From the NCBI GenBank assembly GCA_010909165.1, contig MU008154.1:186001-250000 (forward strand): DNA of 64,000 nt, in the 5' to 3' direction. Source of the stretch: Anthoceros angustus. Taxonomy: Eukaryota > Streptophyta > Anthocerotopsida > Anthocerotales > Anthocerotaceae. The notes beneath the pieces were generated by a model that worked only from the letters and a program-made list of their open reading frames with translations, was not told the origin of the DNA and searched no databases. The position numbers were made by a program, and so were the translations under genes. The first letter of the stretch is position 1; each line of letters opens with the position of its first letter. Positions 1-12,517 of the stretch are shown one piece after another.

Positions 1-23
1 CATCCAAGGCAGAATACCAGTAC

Positions 24-547
24 CTGAATCCTTGATTGCACCACTGAGCGAGCACCTGCGCGGACGCCCTCGTGCCAAACACCATTGTATGAAGCTGCTC
101 TGCCACACGATTCGGCAGCTGCTGCCGCTCATCCTCGACCCTTCTCTTTCCCCTGACAGCCTTCTCCGGAGAGCTCTGCACAGCGCCTCCCATCACGGTA
201 TCCTGCAATTCTGCTGGAGATTTCACTACGGCGCGTTCTTCCAACGCTGCGGCGACCTGCACACCGACGTCTGCGTCCCCTTTCTCCGGCGATCCAGAGG
301 AAGAGGCGGACCGGGTCCCTAGCGCCATGATCCTTCGGCGCTCAGCAGCCGCGGCCCGGAGCTCCCGCTGAAGCTGTCGCTCTCTGATTTCATTCGACTC
401 TGCTGACTGCGGCATGGACGCCGGTACGCCGCTGGGAGGAGACTGAAAGCCAACAAAATCCCGAGGCCGGCTCCGCTTCGCATCCGGCGCAGGTTGCAGG
501 CTCATCCGGAACGCCCTCTGCAGCTCCTCATCATCGTGCTCCCCCAT
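24..547 (-). CDS. UIM-containing MINDY-type deubiquitinase, first exon (runs off window)
   Basis: An open frame starts at the ATG complementary to 545-547 and stays open to the window edge. A good splice donor (CAG|gtactg) would end the exon at 24. Residues 6-18 (DEELQRAFRMSLQ) fit the ubiquitin-interacting motif, with the acidic cluster, Leu, Ala and Ser at the expected spacing. A basic KRSRPR patch follows, then a low-complexity, charged linker. The last 25 residues (HTMVFGTR ... LAQWCNQGF) resemble the start of the MINDY-3/4 (FAM188/DUF4205) catalytic domain. Arabidopsis At1g43690-type proteins have this order of UIM, KRSKP-like patch and DUF4205. The family cleaves ubiquitin chains. The catalytic Cys would lie beyond position 1, so activity cannot be judged. 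The family call rests on the UIM and the domain start only. Confidence 0.6.
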
Positions 548-2540
548 TTCAACTGGCTTCCTTCCTCCTGCAACGGGCAGCTTGCAATCCTTGCTGAACA
601 ATGCCGTCTCACATAGCAATGGCGTCAGACGCTGCCAACCTGCATCCAGGTTCCAGCCGAACACAATTCAGGTCGCCCGCTTGCAAACAAGCTCGGTCCG
701 CTCACCTGCCGGCTATCAGAGAATGCCAAATTTCATCACACAAGTTTAGAAACTTACCATCCCGGCACCGTGCCGAAATTCAGAGCAGCACGCTCCAATA
801 CACAAATCCAGCATTCACATGCTATGTGCCAATCTCTCGCAACCGCAGGCGCGTGCCACCAGCCAATTCGCGTGCTCACGATCTGGCCGGCCCGGTGCAG
901 GGTTTGTCAGAACGATGCGACGGGAAAGAGACTCCGTAGACCAGGACGCCCTAAATCATCCACAGACAAACACCGGGAAAAAACAGCGTCACGAGACCGT
1001 GCTACTTGGAGGAGCTCGGCAACGGAATGTGATTGAAGGCGGCAAGATGGCCGGCTCCAAGGACCTTCTGCATCTGGAGCAACCAGCTACTGCTCTAGGT
1101 CTGTCCCTGTTTCCTTGCCTTGCTGATATGCTCTTATTGCTGCCTGGGCTATGCTGGAGTGCTGGCTTACTTGTGGTCTGTGACGTCCCTGGCAGAGTCT
1201 CGGTTGCGGGTGTGCAGCCCCAAGAACCGTTCCAGTTCTGTGGCCGTGGGTCCCTCTTCAGTTTTGAGTAGGGTGAGGGAATTTCTTCCCGTGCTGGCAG
1301 CAGCAAACACGAAGCTAGAATCGGACATTAGGGTGAGCGAGGTGGCTTTTGCTTGCTTTTCGGGTCCCTCTGTTTGTTATATTACTCCATGGGCTCGTGT
1401 GTTGAAGCCCTTGTGCAGGAGAGTGGTGCAGATAAGTTTGATATAGAGGTGCTGACTCAAGGAGAAAGTATGCCGCATGTGGAGATGGTGAGTTCGGTAT
1501 TTCTCGGCTTTGCAGTTGTTGGGTAGGAGTGGATAATAGGAGATGTCGTTTCTCTCGGGGTATGCCATTGGGTACCAAGCTGATGATTCTTCTTTTGGTG
1601 TGGCAGGACTTGGCATTGGGAGTAGCTGATCTTCAGACTCCTGAGGCAGTTGCTGCAGCTGAACTTGCTGTGAATGGTTGCGGGTCTGCAAGTTTATCCG
1701 CAGCTGTGGCAAGCTGCGGTGGCTTTGAAGAGGAAGACCTCGATTGCGGTGGGTCTGAAGAGGAAGATAGTAGCAGCGACGACGAGGATGACGACGAGAA
1801 TGTCGAAGAATCTGTTTCTAAACGCAAATCAAGTTTAATACGCGAGCTTTGAAGTCCTCCTAGTTGGTTTAGGACGCTCAATATTAGTTGGCTATCTGTA
1901 TACATAGGTGTTTTAGGACTCTCAATTTTGAATAGGTGGTTTAGGACGTATGAATTGAGCAATGCCCTCTCGTACGACTGAAGGCATTCTGTACACGGAC
2001 ATGTCTCTTTACTCCAACCTCTTGTGTGGACGAAAAGGGACAAATCCACACCTGATTTTTGCCCCAACTTGCGTGTTAGGTGCCGGAGGCAGAATGTATC
2101 CGCGAACTAGCCAAAGACAAGTTAGAAGCTTGGCCACACACCTTTTACAAATCGGGATTCCAATGCATGTTGACGGATCTGCTTGTCCATAACATTTGCA
2201 AAACCTGAAGCCCACGAGGCATCACTTCCTCCTCCCAAAAAGTCCTTATGGCAGGTGAGATCAATCGTGTGAAGCTCCTTTGTCGTTCCTTGTTAATAAA
2301 ACCCGAGCGGCTGTAGCTTGTCAGTAGGCAGGTCACGTAGCAAGAATGTCTCCATCTAAAGCTATATTACTTTAGCAGTATTGGTTCGGATCCGCTGCAG
2401 TCACACCCAGCTCAAACTCGAATACTACGCCTGCCAAGCCAAGTCCAGAACTGGCACTGTATTACTTCAGCCTTGGAAGCACCGTGTTTGAGCCTTGCTT
2501 TGACTCTAAGGATGCTTCTGATGTCCCACCAGAGAACTCA
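548..2540. other. Upstream region of the UIM gene; no recognised gene
   Basis: About 2 kb between the UIM-protein start (-) and the aprataxin repeat unit. Several short open frames exist. The only compositionally notable one is 1529-1852 (+), 107 codons, with an acidic Glu/Asp/Ser-rich tail (around residues 70-98) and a basic end. I do not recognise it, and no splice-supported extension was found. Part of the interval probably serves as promoter and 5' UTR for the minus-strand gene. Confidence 0.4.
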
Positions 2541-2802
2541 CCATTCGGGCTGCTGCATGCCCTGACTCGGTTCAGATGGTGAAGTCATAATCTCATCGCC
2601 AACACCTTCACTGAAATGCTGTACAGCAAAGGGTGGGGGAGCTTATAGCCTCCACACTGCTAAAACGCAGGCGCTTACATGCGAATACCGTTGCCGCTGG
2701 TGGGATTCTCGCTCTCAATCGTAATTGTCCCTCCGGTCCTAATTCTCTCCCATAAGTCACCCAGCCTACTGAAGCTCCGATCAATACACTGCACATCCAA
2801 CC

Positions 2803-4246
2803 ATGGACGCAACACAACCAGCTGCTCCGATGCTCGTCATCAACCACCTGGACACCGTCGTCCGATTATCCCTTGCAGACCTTTCCCCGCTTCAACAACT
2901 TGGGAAGAGGAGACCCGTTATTAGGGCTAATGCAAGAAGATCGTCTCCAGCTGGTTGTAAGTAGGAAGGGAAATTGCCGTCAACTGGTGAGTCTGAGAGC
3001 GGAGCGTGGTGATCTCAATGCTCTTGGGATGAAACGACAAGGAAGCAGTGGCGAAAACGACAGTGGAGGGGACTCTGCTCCTCGTCCGAAAAAGTTGGCT
3101 CCCATCTTTGGTACTGGTCTCTCGTACTGTCAATGGCCTGTACAGCTTGAAAACAAGTAGTTTGCATCACGCTTCTCAGCTTGAATGTGGATTGCTGGAG
3201 CCTGTGGTGACCAATTTTGCTAGTTTGTCCATGTTTTGAGGAGCTACAGGTTTCAGTTTGTGTCTGCGCACTTGAAAGTGATGTGTATGCTTCAGACGAG
3301 ATCACATAAGTTCTCGGGTATTTACTGACAGTCGATGTCATGAATGCAGTGAAAGGTTCTGCTCGAGAGGTTAGCAAGAGTAAAGATGCAAGCGGAACTC
3401 AACCACGAGCTGGCAGGAACATGTCAGACAAGGGGATGCCATGGTCGCACGCCTTGCGAGAGATAGCTCTACGACCAGAAAAGCATGAACAGGAAGTACT
3501 CGAGCTGACAGATGATGCAGTGCTTATTCGAGATGTTTATCCAAAGGTATGCTTGTATACAATTTTTTTCTTGTCCTACGTTTGGAACCAATGACCTTGC
3601 TCAGGTTGAACCTCATAGCGAGGTGCTTGTGTTGTTGCAGGCTAGAAAGCACTATCTTGTCATAGCAAGGAAGGATGGTCTGGATGCTATATCTGATGTA
3701 CGGAAAGAGGACTTGCCAATTCTGCAGAATATGCATAAGCTGGGGAAAACGTGGGCAGAGTCTTGCTTGAAGGAGGATCCATCTTTGATATTCCGTCTTG
3801 GATATCACTCGGTACTCACAGATGGTGGAGCATTTTGCTTGTGATTTGAAAGTGGTTTTCGGATGGTTTTGATCATTTTTTTTATTCTGTCTCAAATGTT
3901 CATACAGGTGCCTTCCATGCGCCAGCTTCATTTGCATGTGATAAGCCAAGATTTTGACTCCCCCGGTTTGAAGAATAAGAAGCACTGGAACTCCTTCACA
4001 ACAAGTTTCTTTCGTGACTCTGAGGATGTGCTTGCTGAGGTAGAGCAAAATGGCAGGGTGCAGCCGTGCAGTACAGAGGTTGAAGATGCAGTTAACAAGG
4101 CCGAGTTGCGGTGCCACCGGTGCGAAAACGTCCAGCGGAACATGCCTCAGCTGAAGAGTCACATAAAGAGCTGTAACAAGCCATTCCCAAGCACTTTTGT
4201 ACAAGACTCTCTCATCACAGCAGGTTCCAAGGATACTCCGTCGTGA
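2803..4246 (+). CDS. APTX: Aprataxin-like DNA-adenylate hydrolase (HIT plus C2H2-type zinc finger)
   Basis: Aprataxin removes AMP from abortive 5'-adenylated DNA ends during strand-break repair in the nucleus. Three exons are clear: about 3332-3546, 3641-3811 and 3908-4246, with GT-AG borders (CCAAAG|gtatgc, ttgcag|GCTAGA, CACTCG|gtactc, atacag|GTGCC). They encode the HIT domain start (GMPWSHALREIALRPEKH), the core (RLGYHSVPSMRQ) and the histidine triad LHLHVISQDFDSPGLK. A zinc finger follows (CHRCENVQRNMPQLKSHIKSC, Cys-X2-Cys-X12-His-X3-Cys). The stop is at 4246. The 5' part is less sure: ATG 2803 opens an exon to about 2956, and a second exon-like stretch near 3027-3117 reads ...SGGDSAPRPKKLAPIFGTG. 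Plant homologues often carry longer N-terminal domains, which I do not see. The MATE gene lies downstream on the opposite strand. Partial copies of this gene lie at 5.7-6.4 and 7.5-9.2 kb. Confidence 0.85.
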
Positions 4247-5179
4247 GATTGTTTCAGTTTAAAGACGGAGATTTGTGGGAGCTTCTTCCAACATGTTCGG
4301 CTTAAACCGGCATCTGCAAGCTATATATGACATTTCAACACGTCTCGCTGTGTGCAACTTTTATCAAAGGCTTGTTGTGGGATACAACAAGGCTTTAAAG
4401 CCCTTTGTTCAACGTATCAGTTGATACTGGGGTTGAGATCTTGCAGGCCTGTCGTCATGGGTTATTCCGAGCCTTCTAAACTAGTGTCGCAAATGGCACC
4501 AGTCCACGATGATTCAGGATGGCATTGCAGCTGGGGCCCTTACGGGTGTATTATGGCGTGTGGCTTAACCTATTGTTTGGAAAAGAACATGCCGGTGGTC
4601 AAAGATACTTCGCTGTTGCAGCTAACGAAAAAGCAGGAAAAGATACACAGTGTGTGCCCCACAAATAAAAGGGCAGAGAACCTCATGGAGACCATGTTGT
4701 GGGGTATATGGACACTGCGTCAGGTGCTGGGCTTCACACGTCCCACGCGCCTGCTTTTTGTTATATCGCTCCGGGACCAGATAGCTGATTCCGATAAGAG
4801 TACTACCCTTGGGCCAAGAAACTGACGAAAACCACAACTTGTAACAAGTAGTAGAAAGAGCTGTAGCCTGATGAGGTCAGTTTTCTCCAATCCCTGATGG
4901 TCTTTCCTATCGTGCTACAAAACTGTAGTACCTAGGATACAATGTACAAGAGATACAGATGTGGACCGAGTTCAAGACACTGGCTGCAATGGTTCCCATC
5001 GCACGATCCGATCAATAATTCCCGCTTCTACAACTTCTGAGGTGAGCACCGCTAGTAGGTACGGGGTCCACGCATGAGAGGTTCACTATCATATACCCGC
5101 TCTGGATGATGCCAGCCTTATTGTAAAAAAATATGTCGCTGATTTATTCCACAGCATCTGTCGTGTGGTACTCATCAAA
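4247..5179 (+). other. 3' flank of aprataxin and of MATE, with an unrecognised ORF
   Basis: This convergent intergenic stretch lies between the aprataxin stop and the MATE stop, and is repeated at 9229-10162. It contains an open frame (4352-4825; in the copy 9334-9651 and 9491-9808). The two copies differ by single bases that swap frames, so neither product is dependable. One frame has a hydrophobic stretch (AAGALYGCIMACGLTYCL) that could be a membrane helix, but I recognise no family. Most of it may simply be 3' UTR of the two convergent genes. Confidence 0.3.
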
Positions 5180-5695
5180 TCAGTCTGGCTGGATGAGCTT
5201 TGTAGTCTCTTGGGGCTCGCTCTGCACCAGCCCCTGCTCTTCGTCATTGCAACCCTTTCTGACAACATCTAGCTCCTCGCTTGTGCCTCTTCCTGCGAGC
5301 ACCTTTGCTCTCATGGCCTCCACTTCCCAGTCTGTGTGCAGGACGACATAGACTACGGAGGATGCGCACGCAAGCTGGGCTGCCAGCAGGCCGTACCACA
5401 GGCCACTGAAGCCTATCTTGAACCAGAAGGCCAAGGCCACAGCCACAGGAGTGCCCAGGAAGTAGAAGGAGCCCAGATTGATGCGGGCACCCACTGCAGG
5501 CCGGGCGCTGCCCCTTAAGACGCCACATCCAGTTGTCTGGGGGCAGTTTCCCAGCTCACACAAGCCCATGATTGGAAGCACTGCCGCGGTGAGTGCCAGC
5601 ACGCTCTCATCCTTGGTGAAGACATGAGCCCATTTGTGCCGCAGAAGCGTGGTCCAAGTCACGCTCAACATGGCAATCACCAGGGCACTCACCAT
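5180..5695 (-). CDS. MATE/DTX efflux transporter, C-terminal part
   Basis: MATE proteins are 12-helix antiporters that export organic cations and metabolites. This segment carries the C-terminal third of a plant DTX45-56 clade protein (DTX50/ADP1/BCD1-like). It has the conserved stretch [20 protein letters not shown], then [17 protein letters not shown], two helices, TDWEVEA and a hydrophilic tail ending KLIQPD. The frame is open from 5695 to the stop at 5180. Its 5' side is cut: at about 5695 the sequence leaves MATE and enters a copy of the aprataxin upstream region. The missing N-terminal two thirds is at 12518-13626. The two segments overlap by about 55 residues with matching sequence, so they are pieces of one gene interrupted by a misjoin or rearrangement. 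Confidence 0.85.
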   Translation of the reverse strand: MVSALVIAMLSVTWTTLLRHKWAHVFTKDESVLALTAAVLPIMGLCELGNCPQTTGCGVLRGSARPAVGARINLGSFYFLGTPVAVALAFWFKIGFSGLWYGLLAAQLACASSVVYVVLHTDWEVEAMRAKVLAGRGTSEELDVVRKGCNDEEQGLVQSEPQETTKLIQPD

Positions 5696-7461
5696 TCGGG
5701 CTGCTGCATGCCCTGACTCGGTTCAGATGGTGAAGTCATAATCTCATCATAAACACCTTCACTGAAATGCTGTACAGCAAAGGGTGGGGAGCTTATAGCC
5801 TCCACACTGCTAAAACGCAGGCGCTTACATGCGAATACCGTTGCCGCTGGTGGGATTCTCGCTCTCAATCGTAATTGTCCCTCCGGTCCTAATTCTCTCC
5901 CATAAGTCACCCAGCCTACTGAAGCTCCGATCAATACACTGCATCCAACCATGGACGCAACACAACCAGCTGCTCCGATGCTCGTCATCATCAACCACCT
6001 GGACACCGTCGTCCGATTATCCCTTGCAGACCTTTCCCCGCAACAACTTGGGAAGAGGAGACCCGTTATTAGGGCTAATGCAAGAAGATCGTCTCCAGCT
6101 GGTTGTAAGTAGGAAGGAAATTGCCGTCAACTGGTGAGTCTGAGAGCGGAGCGTGGTGATCTCAATGCTCTTGGGATGAAACGACAAGGAAGCAGTGGCG
6201 AAAACGACAGTGGAGGGACTCTGCTCCTCGTCCGAAAAGTTGGCTCCCATCTTTGGTACTGGTCTCTCGTACTGTCAATGGCCTGTACAGCTTGAAAACA
6301 AGTAGTTTGCATCACGCTTCTCAGCTTGAATGTGGATTGCTGGAGCCTGTGGTGACCAATTTTGCTAGTTTGTCCATGTTTTCTTGTAGACGCCGGAGAC
6401 CCACAGATATCCCAACGCGAAGAACACCATGTTGAAGTTGGTCCACACAGACGCAATTGCCACCCAGGCACCCCAGGCTTGAGGAAGAAGACCAGGAAAG
6501 CACTGAGCGGAACATGGATGAGAACAGCCAAGGCAGAACACCATGTAAGCGGTGTGGTGATCCCCTGGGACCGCAGATACTCTGAGCGGAAGCAGGATAC
6601 TGTTGGCCAGGAGATCTGGCAACGAATAGAGGCAGTAGGTGCTGGCCACTTCCGTGATGCTGGGGTCTTGTCCAAGCGAGGAAGATCCTTTTAATGTTCA
6701 CCCACAGGAAGGCGATAGGGAGGCAGGCCGAGAGCAACATAAAATGGTCCGCTGCAGAGTGACTCCAAGGAGGCGCCAGTTCTGAGAGCCGTAGGCCTGG
6801 GGACACAGGATCCATGCCTGAAGCCAGGCCGAAGAGCACCGAGTAGCCTGTTATATTGGTGAAGCCTACTGATAGAGCTCCCCTGCCAGCTGCAGAGCCT
6901 TCCCAAGCACAAGACTGATATCATGGTCCTCAGATACACCACGCAGTTCATGGCTGCAACCGGCACCCTGATGCCCGCCAGTTCCTTCAGCTCATCCAGA
7001 ATCTGCAACAACGACAACACCAAAACGGTACCACGGGATTCAATGCCTCGCCCTCCGAACCAGCCGGCAGGCAGGCAGGCAGGCAGGCAAATTCAACAAC
7101 AGTCGCAGGATTACGGTACATTGTCAATCCTTGGTTCCGGCCCCGACAATGTTAAGGATTCCGGCGGAAATCTGTGACAAATGAGCAGATTTTGCCTACT
7201 CCCCCCGGGTGTGAGGAGAGCAAAGCGCAGAAAGTGGCAGCAGAAACGCAAGGCAGGGAAATGCACCTGAATGGGCGTCGGAAGCGAGCGCAAAGCGTCA
7301 TACTCCTCCTCCTTCTTGTCGCGAGGCTTGCTGGCAGCTTGCAGATGTTGAGGGTTCCCCATTCATACGGAACCAGAGCGACGCCAATGACGAGTGTATG
7401 AATCTTCCAGAAGGAGGCTGAGGACTTGGAGGGTAAGCGCGAGGCACAGACTCCAGACAGG
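5696..7461. repeat. Mosaic copy: aprataxin 5' segment joined to MATE 5' segment
   Basis: 5696-6375 repeats 2540-3238 (aprataxin upstream and first exon) with small losses, such as one CA and one TTC unit. The sequence then switches at the word ccatgtttt into the MATE gene: 6375-7465 repeats 12960-14066 with many single-base losses. The MATE frame is broken in this copy (minus-strand pieces at 6321-6839 and 6691-7023), so it cannot encode a transporter. The switch back to aprataxin occurs at tcatgaatg near 7465. Confidence 0.85.
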
Positions 7462-9228
7462 TTCATGAATGCAGTGAAAGGTTCTGCTCGAGAGGTTAGC
7501 AAGAGTAAAGATGCAAGCGGAACTCAACCACGAGCTGGCAGGAACATGTCAGACAAGGGGATGCCATGGTCGCACGCCTTGCGAGATAGCTCTACGACCA
7601 GAAAAGCATGAACAGGAAGTACTCGAGCTGACAGATGATGCAGTGCTTATTCGAGATGTTTATCAAAGGTATGCTTGTATACAATTTTTTCTTGTCCTAC
7701 GTTTGGAACCAATGACCTTGCTCAGGTTGAACCTCATAGCGAGGTGCTTGTGTTGTTGCAGGCTAGAAAGCACTGAGCGGAACATGGATGAGAACAGCCA
7801 AGGCAGAACACCATGTAAGCGGTGTGGTGATCCCCTGGGACCGCAGATATACTCTGAGCGGAAGCAGGATACTGTTGGCCAGGAGATCTGGCAACGAATA
7901 GAGGCAGTAGGTGCTGGCCACTTCCGTGATGCTGGGGTCTTGTCCAAGCGCGAGGAAGATCCTTTTAATGTTCACCCACAGGAAGGCGATAGGGAGGCAG
8001 GCCGAGAGCAACATAAAAATGGTCCGCTGCAGAGTGACTCCAAGGAGGCGCCAGTTCTGAGAGCCGTAGGCCTGGGAGCACACAGGATCCATGCCTGAAG
8101 CCAGGCCGAAGAGCACCGAGTAGCCTGTTATATTGGTGAAGCCTACTGATAGAGCTCCCCCTGCCAGCTGCAGAGCCCCCAGCCTTCCCAAGCACAAGAC
8201 TGATATCATGGTCCTCAGATACACCACGCAGTTCATGGCTGCAACCGGCACCCCGATGCCCGCCAGTTCCTTCAGCTCATCCAGAATCTGCAACAACGAC
8301 AACACCAAAACGGTACCACGGGATTCAATGCCTCGCCCTCCGAACCAGCCGGCAGGCAGGCAGGCAGGCAGGCAAATTCAACAACAGTCGCAGGATTACG
8401 GTACATTGTCAATCCTTGGTTCCGTTAAGGATTCCGGCGGAAATCTGTGACAAATGAGCAGATTTTGCCTACTCCCCAGGTGTGAGGAGAGCAAAGCGCA
8501 GAAAGTGGCAGCAGAAACGCAAGGCAGGAAATGCACCTGAATGGGCGTCGGAAGCGAGCGCAAAGCGTCATACTCCTCCTCCTTCTTGTCGCGAGGCTTG
8601 CTGGCAGCTTGCAGATGTTGAGGGTTCCCCATTCATACGGAACCAGAGCGACGCCAATGACGAGTGTATGAATCTTCCAGAAGGAGGCTGAGGACTTGCC
8701 AATTCTGCAGAATATGCATAAGCTGGGAAAACGTGGGCAGAGTCTTGCTTGAAGGAGGATCCATCTTTGATATTCCGTCTTGGATATCACTCGGTACTCA
8801 CAGATGGTGGAGCATTTTGCTTGTGATTTGAAAGTGGTTTTCGGATGGTTTTGATCATTTTTTTTATTCTGTCTCAAATGTTCATACAGGTGCCTTCCAT
8901 GCGCCAGCTTCATTTGCATGTGATAAGCCAAGATTTTGACTCCCCCGGTTTGAAGAATAAGAAGCACTGGAACTCCTTCACAACAAGTTTCTTTCGTGAC
9001 TCTGAGGATGTGCTTGCTGAGGTAGAGCAAAATGGCAGGGTGCAGCCGTGCAGTACAGAGGTTGAAGATGCAGTTAACAAGGCCGAGTTGCGGTGCCACC
9101 GGTGCGAAAACGTCCAGCGGAACATGCCTCAGCTGAAGAGTCACATAAAGAGCTGTAACAAGCCATTCCCAAGCACTTTTGTACAAGACTCTCTCATCAC
9201 AGCAGGTTCCAAGGATACTCCGTCGTGA
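7462..9228 (+). pseudogene. Second, interrupted copy of the aprataxin gene
   Basis: Exon 3 of aprataxin recurs at 7465-7671 with losses (GAGATAGC reads GATAGC and CCAAAG reads CAAAG), so its frame and splice donor are altered. After the next acceptor the sequence switches at gaaagcact (7767) into another MATE 5' copy (7770-8695, repeating 13086-14027). It returns at gaggacttg (8695) into aprataxin exon 4, which has lost one G in a GGGG run. The last exon (8890-9228) is intact and identical in protein to that at 3908-4246. The copy lacks a continuous reading frame. Its interruption by MATE DNA at short shared words argues for misassembly or template switching, not ordinary gene decay. Confidence 0.8.
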
Positions 9229-10162
9229 GATTGTTTCAGTTTAAAGACGGAGATTTGTGGGAGCTTCTTCCAACATGTTCGGCTTAAACCGGCATCTGCA
9301 AGCTATATATGACATTTCAACACGTCTCGCTGTGTGCAACTTTTATCAAAGGCTTGTTGTGGGATACAACAAGGCTTTAAAGCCCTTTGTTCAACGTATC
9401 AGTTGATACTGGGGTTGAGATCTTGCAGGCCTGTCGTCATGGGTTATTCCGAGCCTTCTAAACTAGTGTCGCAAATGGCACCAGTCCACGATGATTCAGG
9501 ATGGCATTGCAGCTGGGGCCCTTTACGGGTGTATTATGGCGTGTGGCTTAACCTATTGTTTGGAAAAGAACATGCCGGTGGTCAAAGATACTTCGCTGTT
9601 GCAGCTAACGAAAAAGCAGGAAAAGATACACAGTGTGTGCCCCACAAATAAAAGGGCAGAGAACCTCATGGAGACCATGTTGTGGGGTATATGGACACTG
9701 CGTCAGGTGCTGGGGCTTCACACGTCCCACGCGCCTGCTTTTGTTATATCGCTCCGGGACCAGATAGCTGATTCCGATAAGAGTACTACCCTTGGGCCAA
9801 GAAACTGACGAAAACCACAACTTGTAACAAGTAGTAGAAAGAGCTGTAGCCTGATGAGGTCAGTTTTCTCCAATCCCTGATGGTCTTTCCTATCGTGCTA
9901 CAAAACTGTAGTACCTAGGATACAATGTACAAGAGATACAGATGTGGACCGAGTTCAAGACACTGGCTGCAATGGTTCCCATCGCACGATCCGATCAATA
10001 ATTCCCGCTTCTACAACTTCTGAGGTGAGCACCGCTAGTAGGTACGGGGTCCACGCATGAGAGGTTCACTATCATATACCCGCTCTGGATGATGCCAGCC
10101 TTATTGTAAAAAAATATGTCGCTGATTTATTCCACAGCATCTGTCGTGTGGTACTCATCAAA

Positions 10163-10505
10163 TCAGTCTGGCTGGATGAGCTTTGTAGTCTCTTGGGGCT
10201 CGCTCTGCACCAGCCCCTGCTCTTCGTCATTGCAACCCTTTCTGACAACATCTAGCTCCTCGCTTGTGCCTCTTCCTGCGAGCACCTTTGCTCTCATGGC
10301 CTCCACTTCCCAGTCTGTGTGCAGGACGACATAGACTACGGAGGATGCGCAAGCTGGGGCTGCCAGCAGGCCGTACCACAGGCCACTGAAGCCTATCTTG
10401 AACCAGAAGGCCAAGGCCACAGCCACAGGAGTGCCCAGGAAGTAGAAGGAGCCCAGATTGATGCGGGCACCCACTGCAGGCCAGGCGCTGCCCCTTAAGA
10501 CGCCA
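10163..10505 (-). pseudogene. Second copy of the MATE C-terminal exon
   Basis: This minus-strand segment repeats 5180-5516 almost exactly, including the TDWEVEA and KLIQPD ends. It has lost two bases pairs around 10349 (GCGCACGCAAGC reads GCGCAAGC), which removes residues in [11 protein letters not shown] without breaking the frame. At agacgccac (10496-10504) the sequence leaves MATE for GC-rich DNA also found at 16132. A further small copy of the same exon lies at 11797-11965. None is attached to the rest of the gene. Confidence 0.8.
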
Positions 10506-12514
10506 CTCTGGAGAGAGACGAGGAGCGGAATGAAGGGGAGGTTTGCACTGCGGGGCCCGGGGAAGGAAGCGGGACTGGAAATAACCCACACGCGCACAAA
10601 GCGATGTCGCGCCTTCCTTCTCTCTCTAAGGGGGGCTCCGAGGAGAGAGGGGGGGGCAGCGGGATGGCGGAATGCGGGGGGCGTCGGGAGCCGGGAGTCG
10701 GGACAAAACGAGAAGGACTCCGGACTCCGGAGCCCTGCAAAGCGCACGGGCGGTCAGATTTGTGCTGTCCAGACACGTGTCCACCCCGGGGTATGTACAT
10801 ATGTACGTAGGTATGTATGTATGTATGTATCCATGTTCTGTACGTGTCTGTTCTGTGTACAGGATGTGGATCTCCCGGGAGGCGGGTGAGGGCCCCGGCC
10901 CGCCATTGTGGCGCGGTTGGGGGCCGCGCTATATTTGGAGGCAGCTGGGGAGGCGTCCCTGTCCCCGGTGTCGCAGTCGCCACCCTGGATCCAAGCCCGG
11001 CCACGGCAACGTAGGGCTGGGGCCTGGGGGGCACATCACACCGACACCCTCCCCTCGACAGGGGGAAGCACAGTTGTCTCGTGTAGCCTCTGCGCCACAG
11101 TTGTCCTGTCTTGGGATTTCCAAGGGAGATTCTTATGCCCCGCCGGGTTCCTTTTCGAGTTTTGTGGCCCTTTCATATTCGTATTTGCAGCTTCATGGGA
11201 GATGGGAGATGGGAGATGGGAGTGGGCGGCAATGGTCTGCCTGCGTAGGGTTTGGCGTGATATTTACATGTCAGGCTTGCCGGCAGCACACGCCAGGGGC
11301 GGCGAGGGCAGGGGATGCATGGATCATCCAATGGCAATGCAATGCAACGCCGTTGGGTGTTACCGCTGGCTGTCATCTTGGATTAGGTCTTGGAGCTTAG
11401 GTATGTACATACAGTGTGTCTATGGATGTTGCTCTGGACATGCATGGATGGTGCCAGAAGGCTGCAGAGCTACATATGGCAGGCGGGTACAATTTCCTCC
11501 TTTTGCTGCCGTTACGGCTCCAGAAGATATGATCCTCTGTCGCCTTCTGACGTCGGAGCAGGCCATGGCAGGCTCGGGATGAGGAGCATGCATCCCGATT
11601 TCACTTGGCTCTCATCCTTGGTGAAGACATGAGCCCATTTGTGCCGCAGAAGCGTGGTCCAAGTCACGCTCAACATGGCAATCACCAGGGCACATCCAAG
11701 AGCGACGAAGGCAGCTATCCTGGCCTTGGCTGGTCTGTTAGCTCCGAGCTCATTGCCCACCCTTGTGGACACAGAGGCGCTCAGGGTGAAGGACGACATA
11801 GACTACGGAGGATGCGCACGCAAGCTGGGCTGCCAGCAGGCCGTACCACAGGCCACTGAAGCCTATCTTGAACCAGAAGGCCAAGGCCACAGCCACAGGA
11901 GTGCCCAGGAAGTAGAAGGAGCCCAGATTGATGCAGGCACCACTGCAGGCCAGGCGCTGCCCCTTAAGACGCCACTCTGGAGAGACGAGGAGCGGAATGA
12001 AGGGAGGTTTGCACTGCGGGCCCGGGAAGGAAGCAGGACTGGAAATAACCCACACACAGCGATGTCGCGCCTTCCTTCTCTCTCTAAGGGGCTCCGAGGA
12101 GAGGGGGCAGCAGGATGGCGGAATGCGGGGGCGTCAGGAGCCGGGAGTCAGGACAAAACGAGAAGGACTCCGGACTCCGGAGCCCTGCAAAGCGCACAGG
12201 CAGTCAGATTTGTGCTGTCCAGACACGTGTCCACCCCAGGGTATGTACATATGTACGTAGGTATGTATGTATGTATCCATGTTCTGTACGTGTCTGTTCT
12301 GTGTACAGGATGTGGATCTCCCAGGAGGCGGGTGAGGGCCCCGGCCCGCCATTGTGGCGCGGTTGGGGCCGCGCTATATTTGGAGGCAGCTGGGAGGCGT
12401 CCTGTCCCCGGTGTCGCAGTCGCCACCCTGGATCCAAGCCCGGCCACGGCAACGTAGGGCTGGGGCCTGGGGGCACATCACACACCCTCCCTCGACAGGG
12501 GAAGCACAGTTGTC
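10506..12514. repeat. GC-rich non-coding segment, two interleaved copies
   Basis: 10506-11603 is a GC-rich segment with a (TATG)n run near 10810-10833 and three or four GGGAGAT units near 11198-11222. 11966-12514 is a shortened second copy, with slippage losses of GA, G-run and GGG units and several CGG to CAG changes. Between them lie two small MATE fragments (11604-11796 from 12588-12768, and 11797-11965 from 5345-5516). A third copy is at 17826-18830. Long open frames here are frame accidents of GC-rich DNA, and I see no protein family. Confidence 0.75.
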
Positions 12515-12517
12515 TGG

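Noticed and set aside
3524-4204. 226-codon minus-strand frame across aprataxin
   Set aside because: It overlaps the well-supported spliced aprataxin exons and introns, and the longer version at 8425-9186 exists only because of a chimeric junction.
10672-11400. 242-codon frame in GC-rich DNA
   Set aside because: Copies at 12115-12912 and 18069-18809 change frame by slippage in G-runs without constraint, and it includes the (TATG)n microsatellite.
11797-12457. 272-codon plus-strand frame 11639-12457 as a fusion gene
   Set aside because: It runs antisense through MATE fragments and then GC-rich repeat DNA across junctions at 11797 and 11965; no domain fits.
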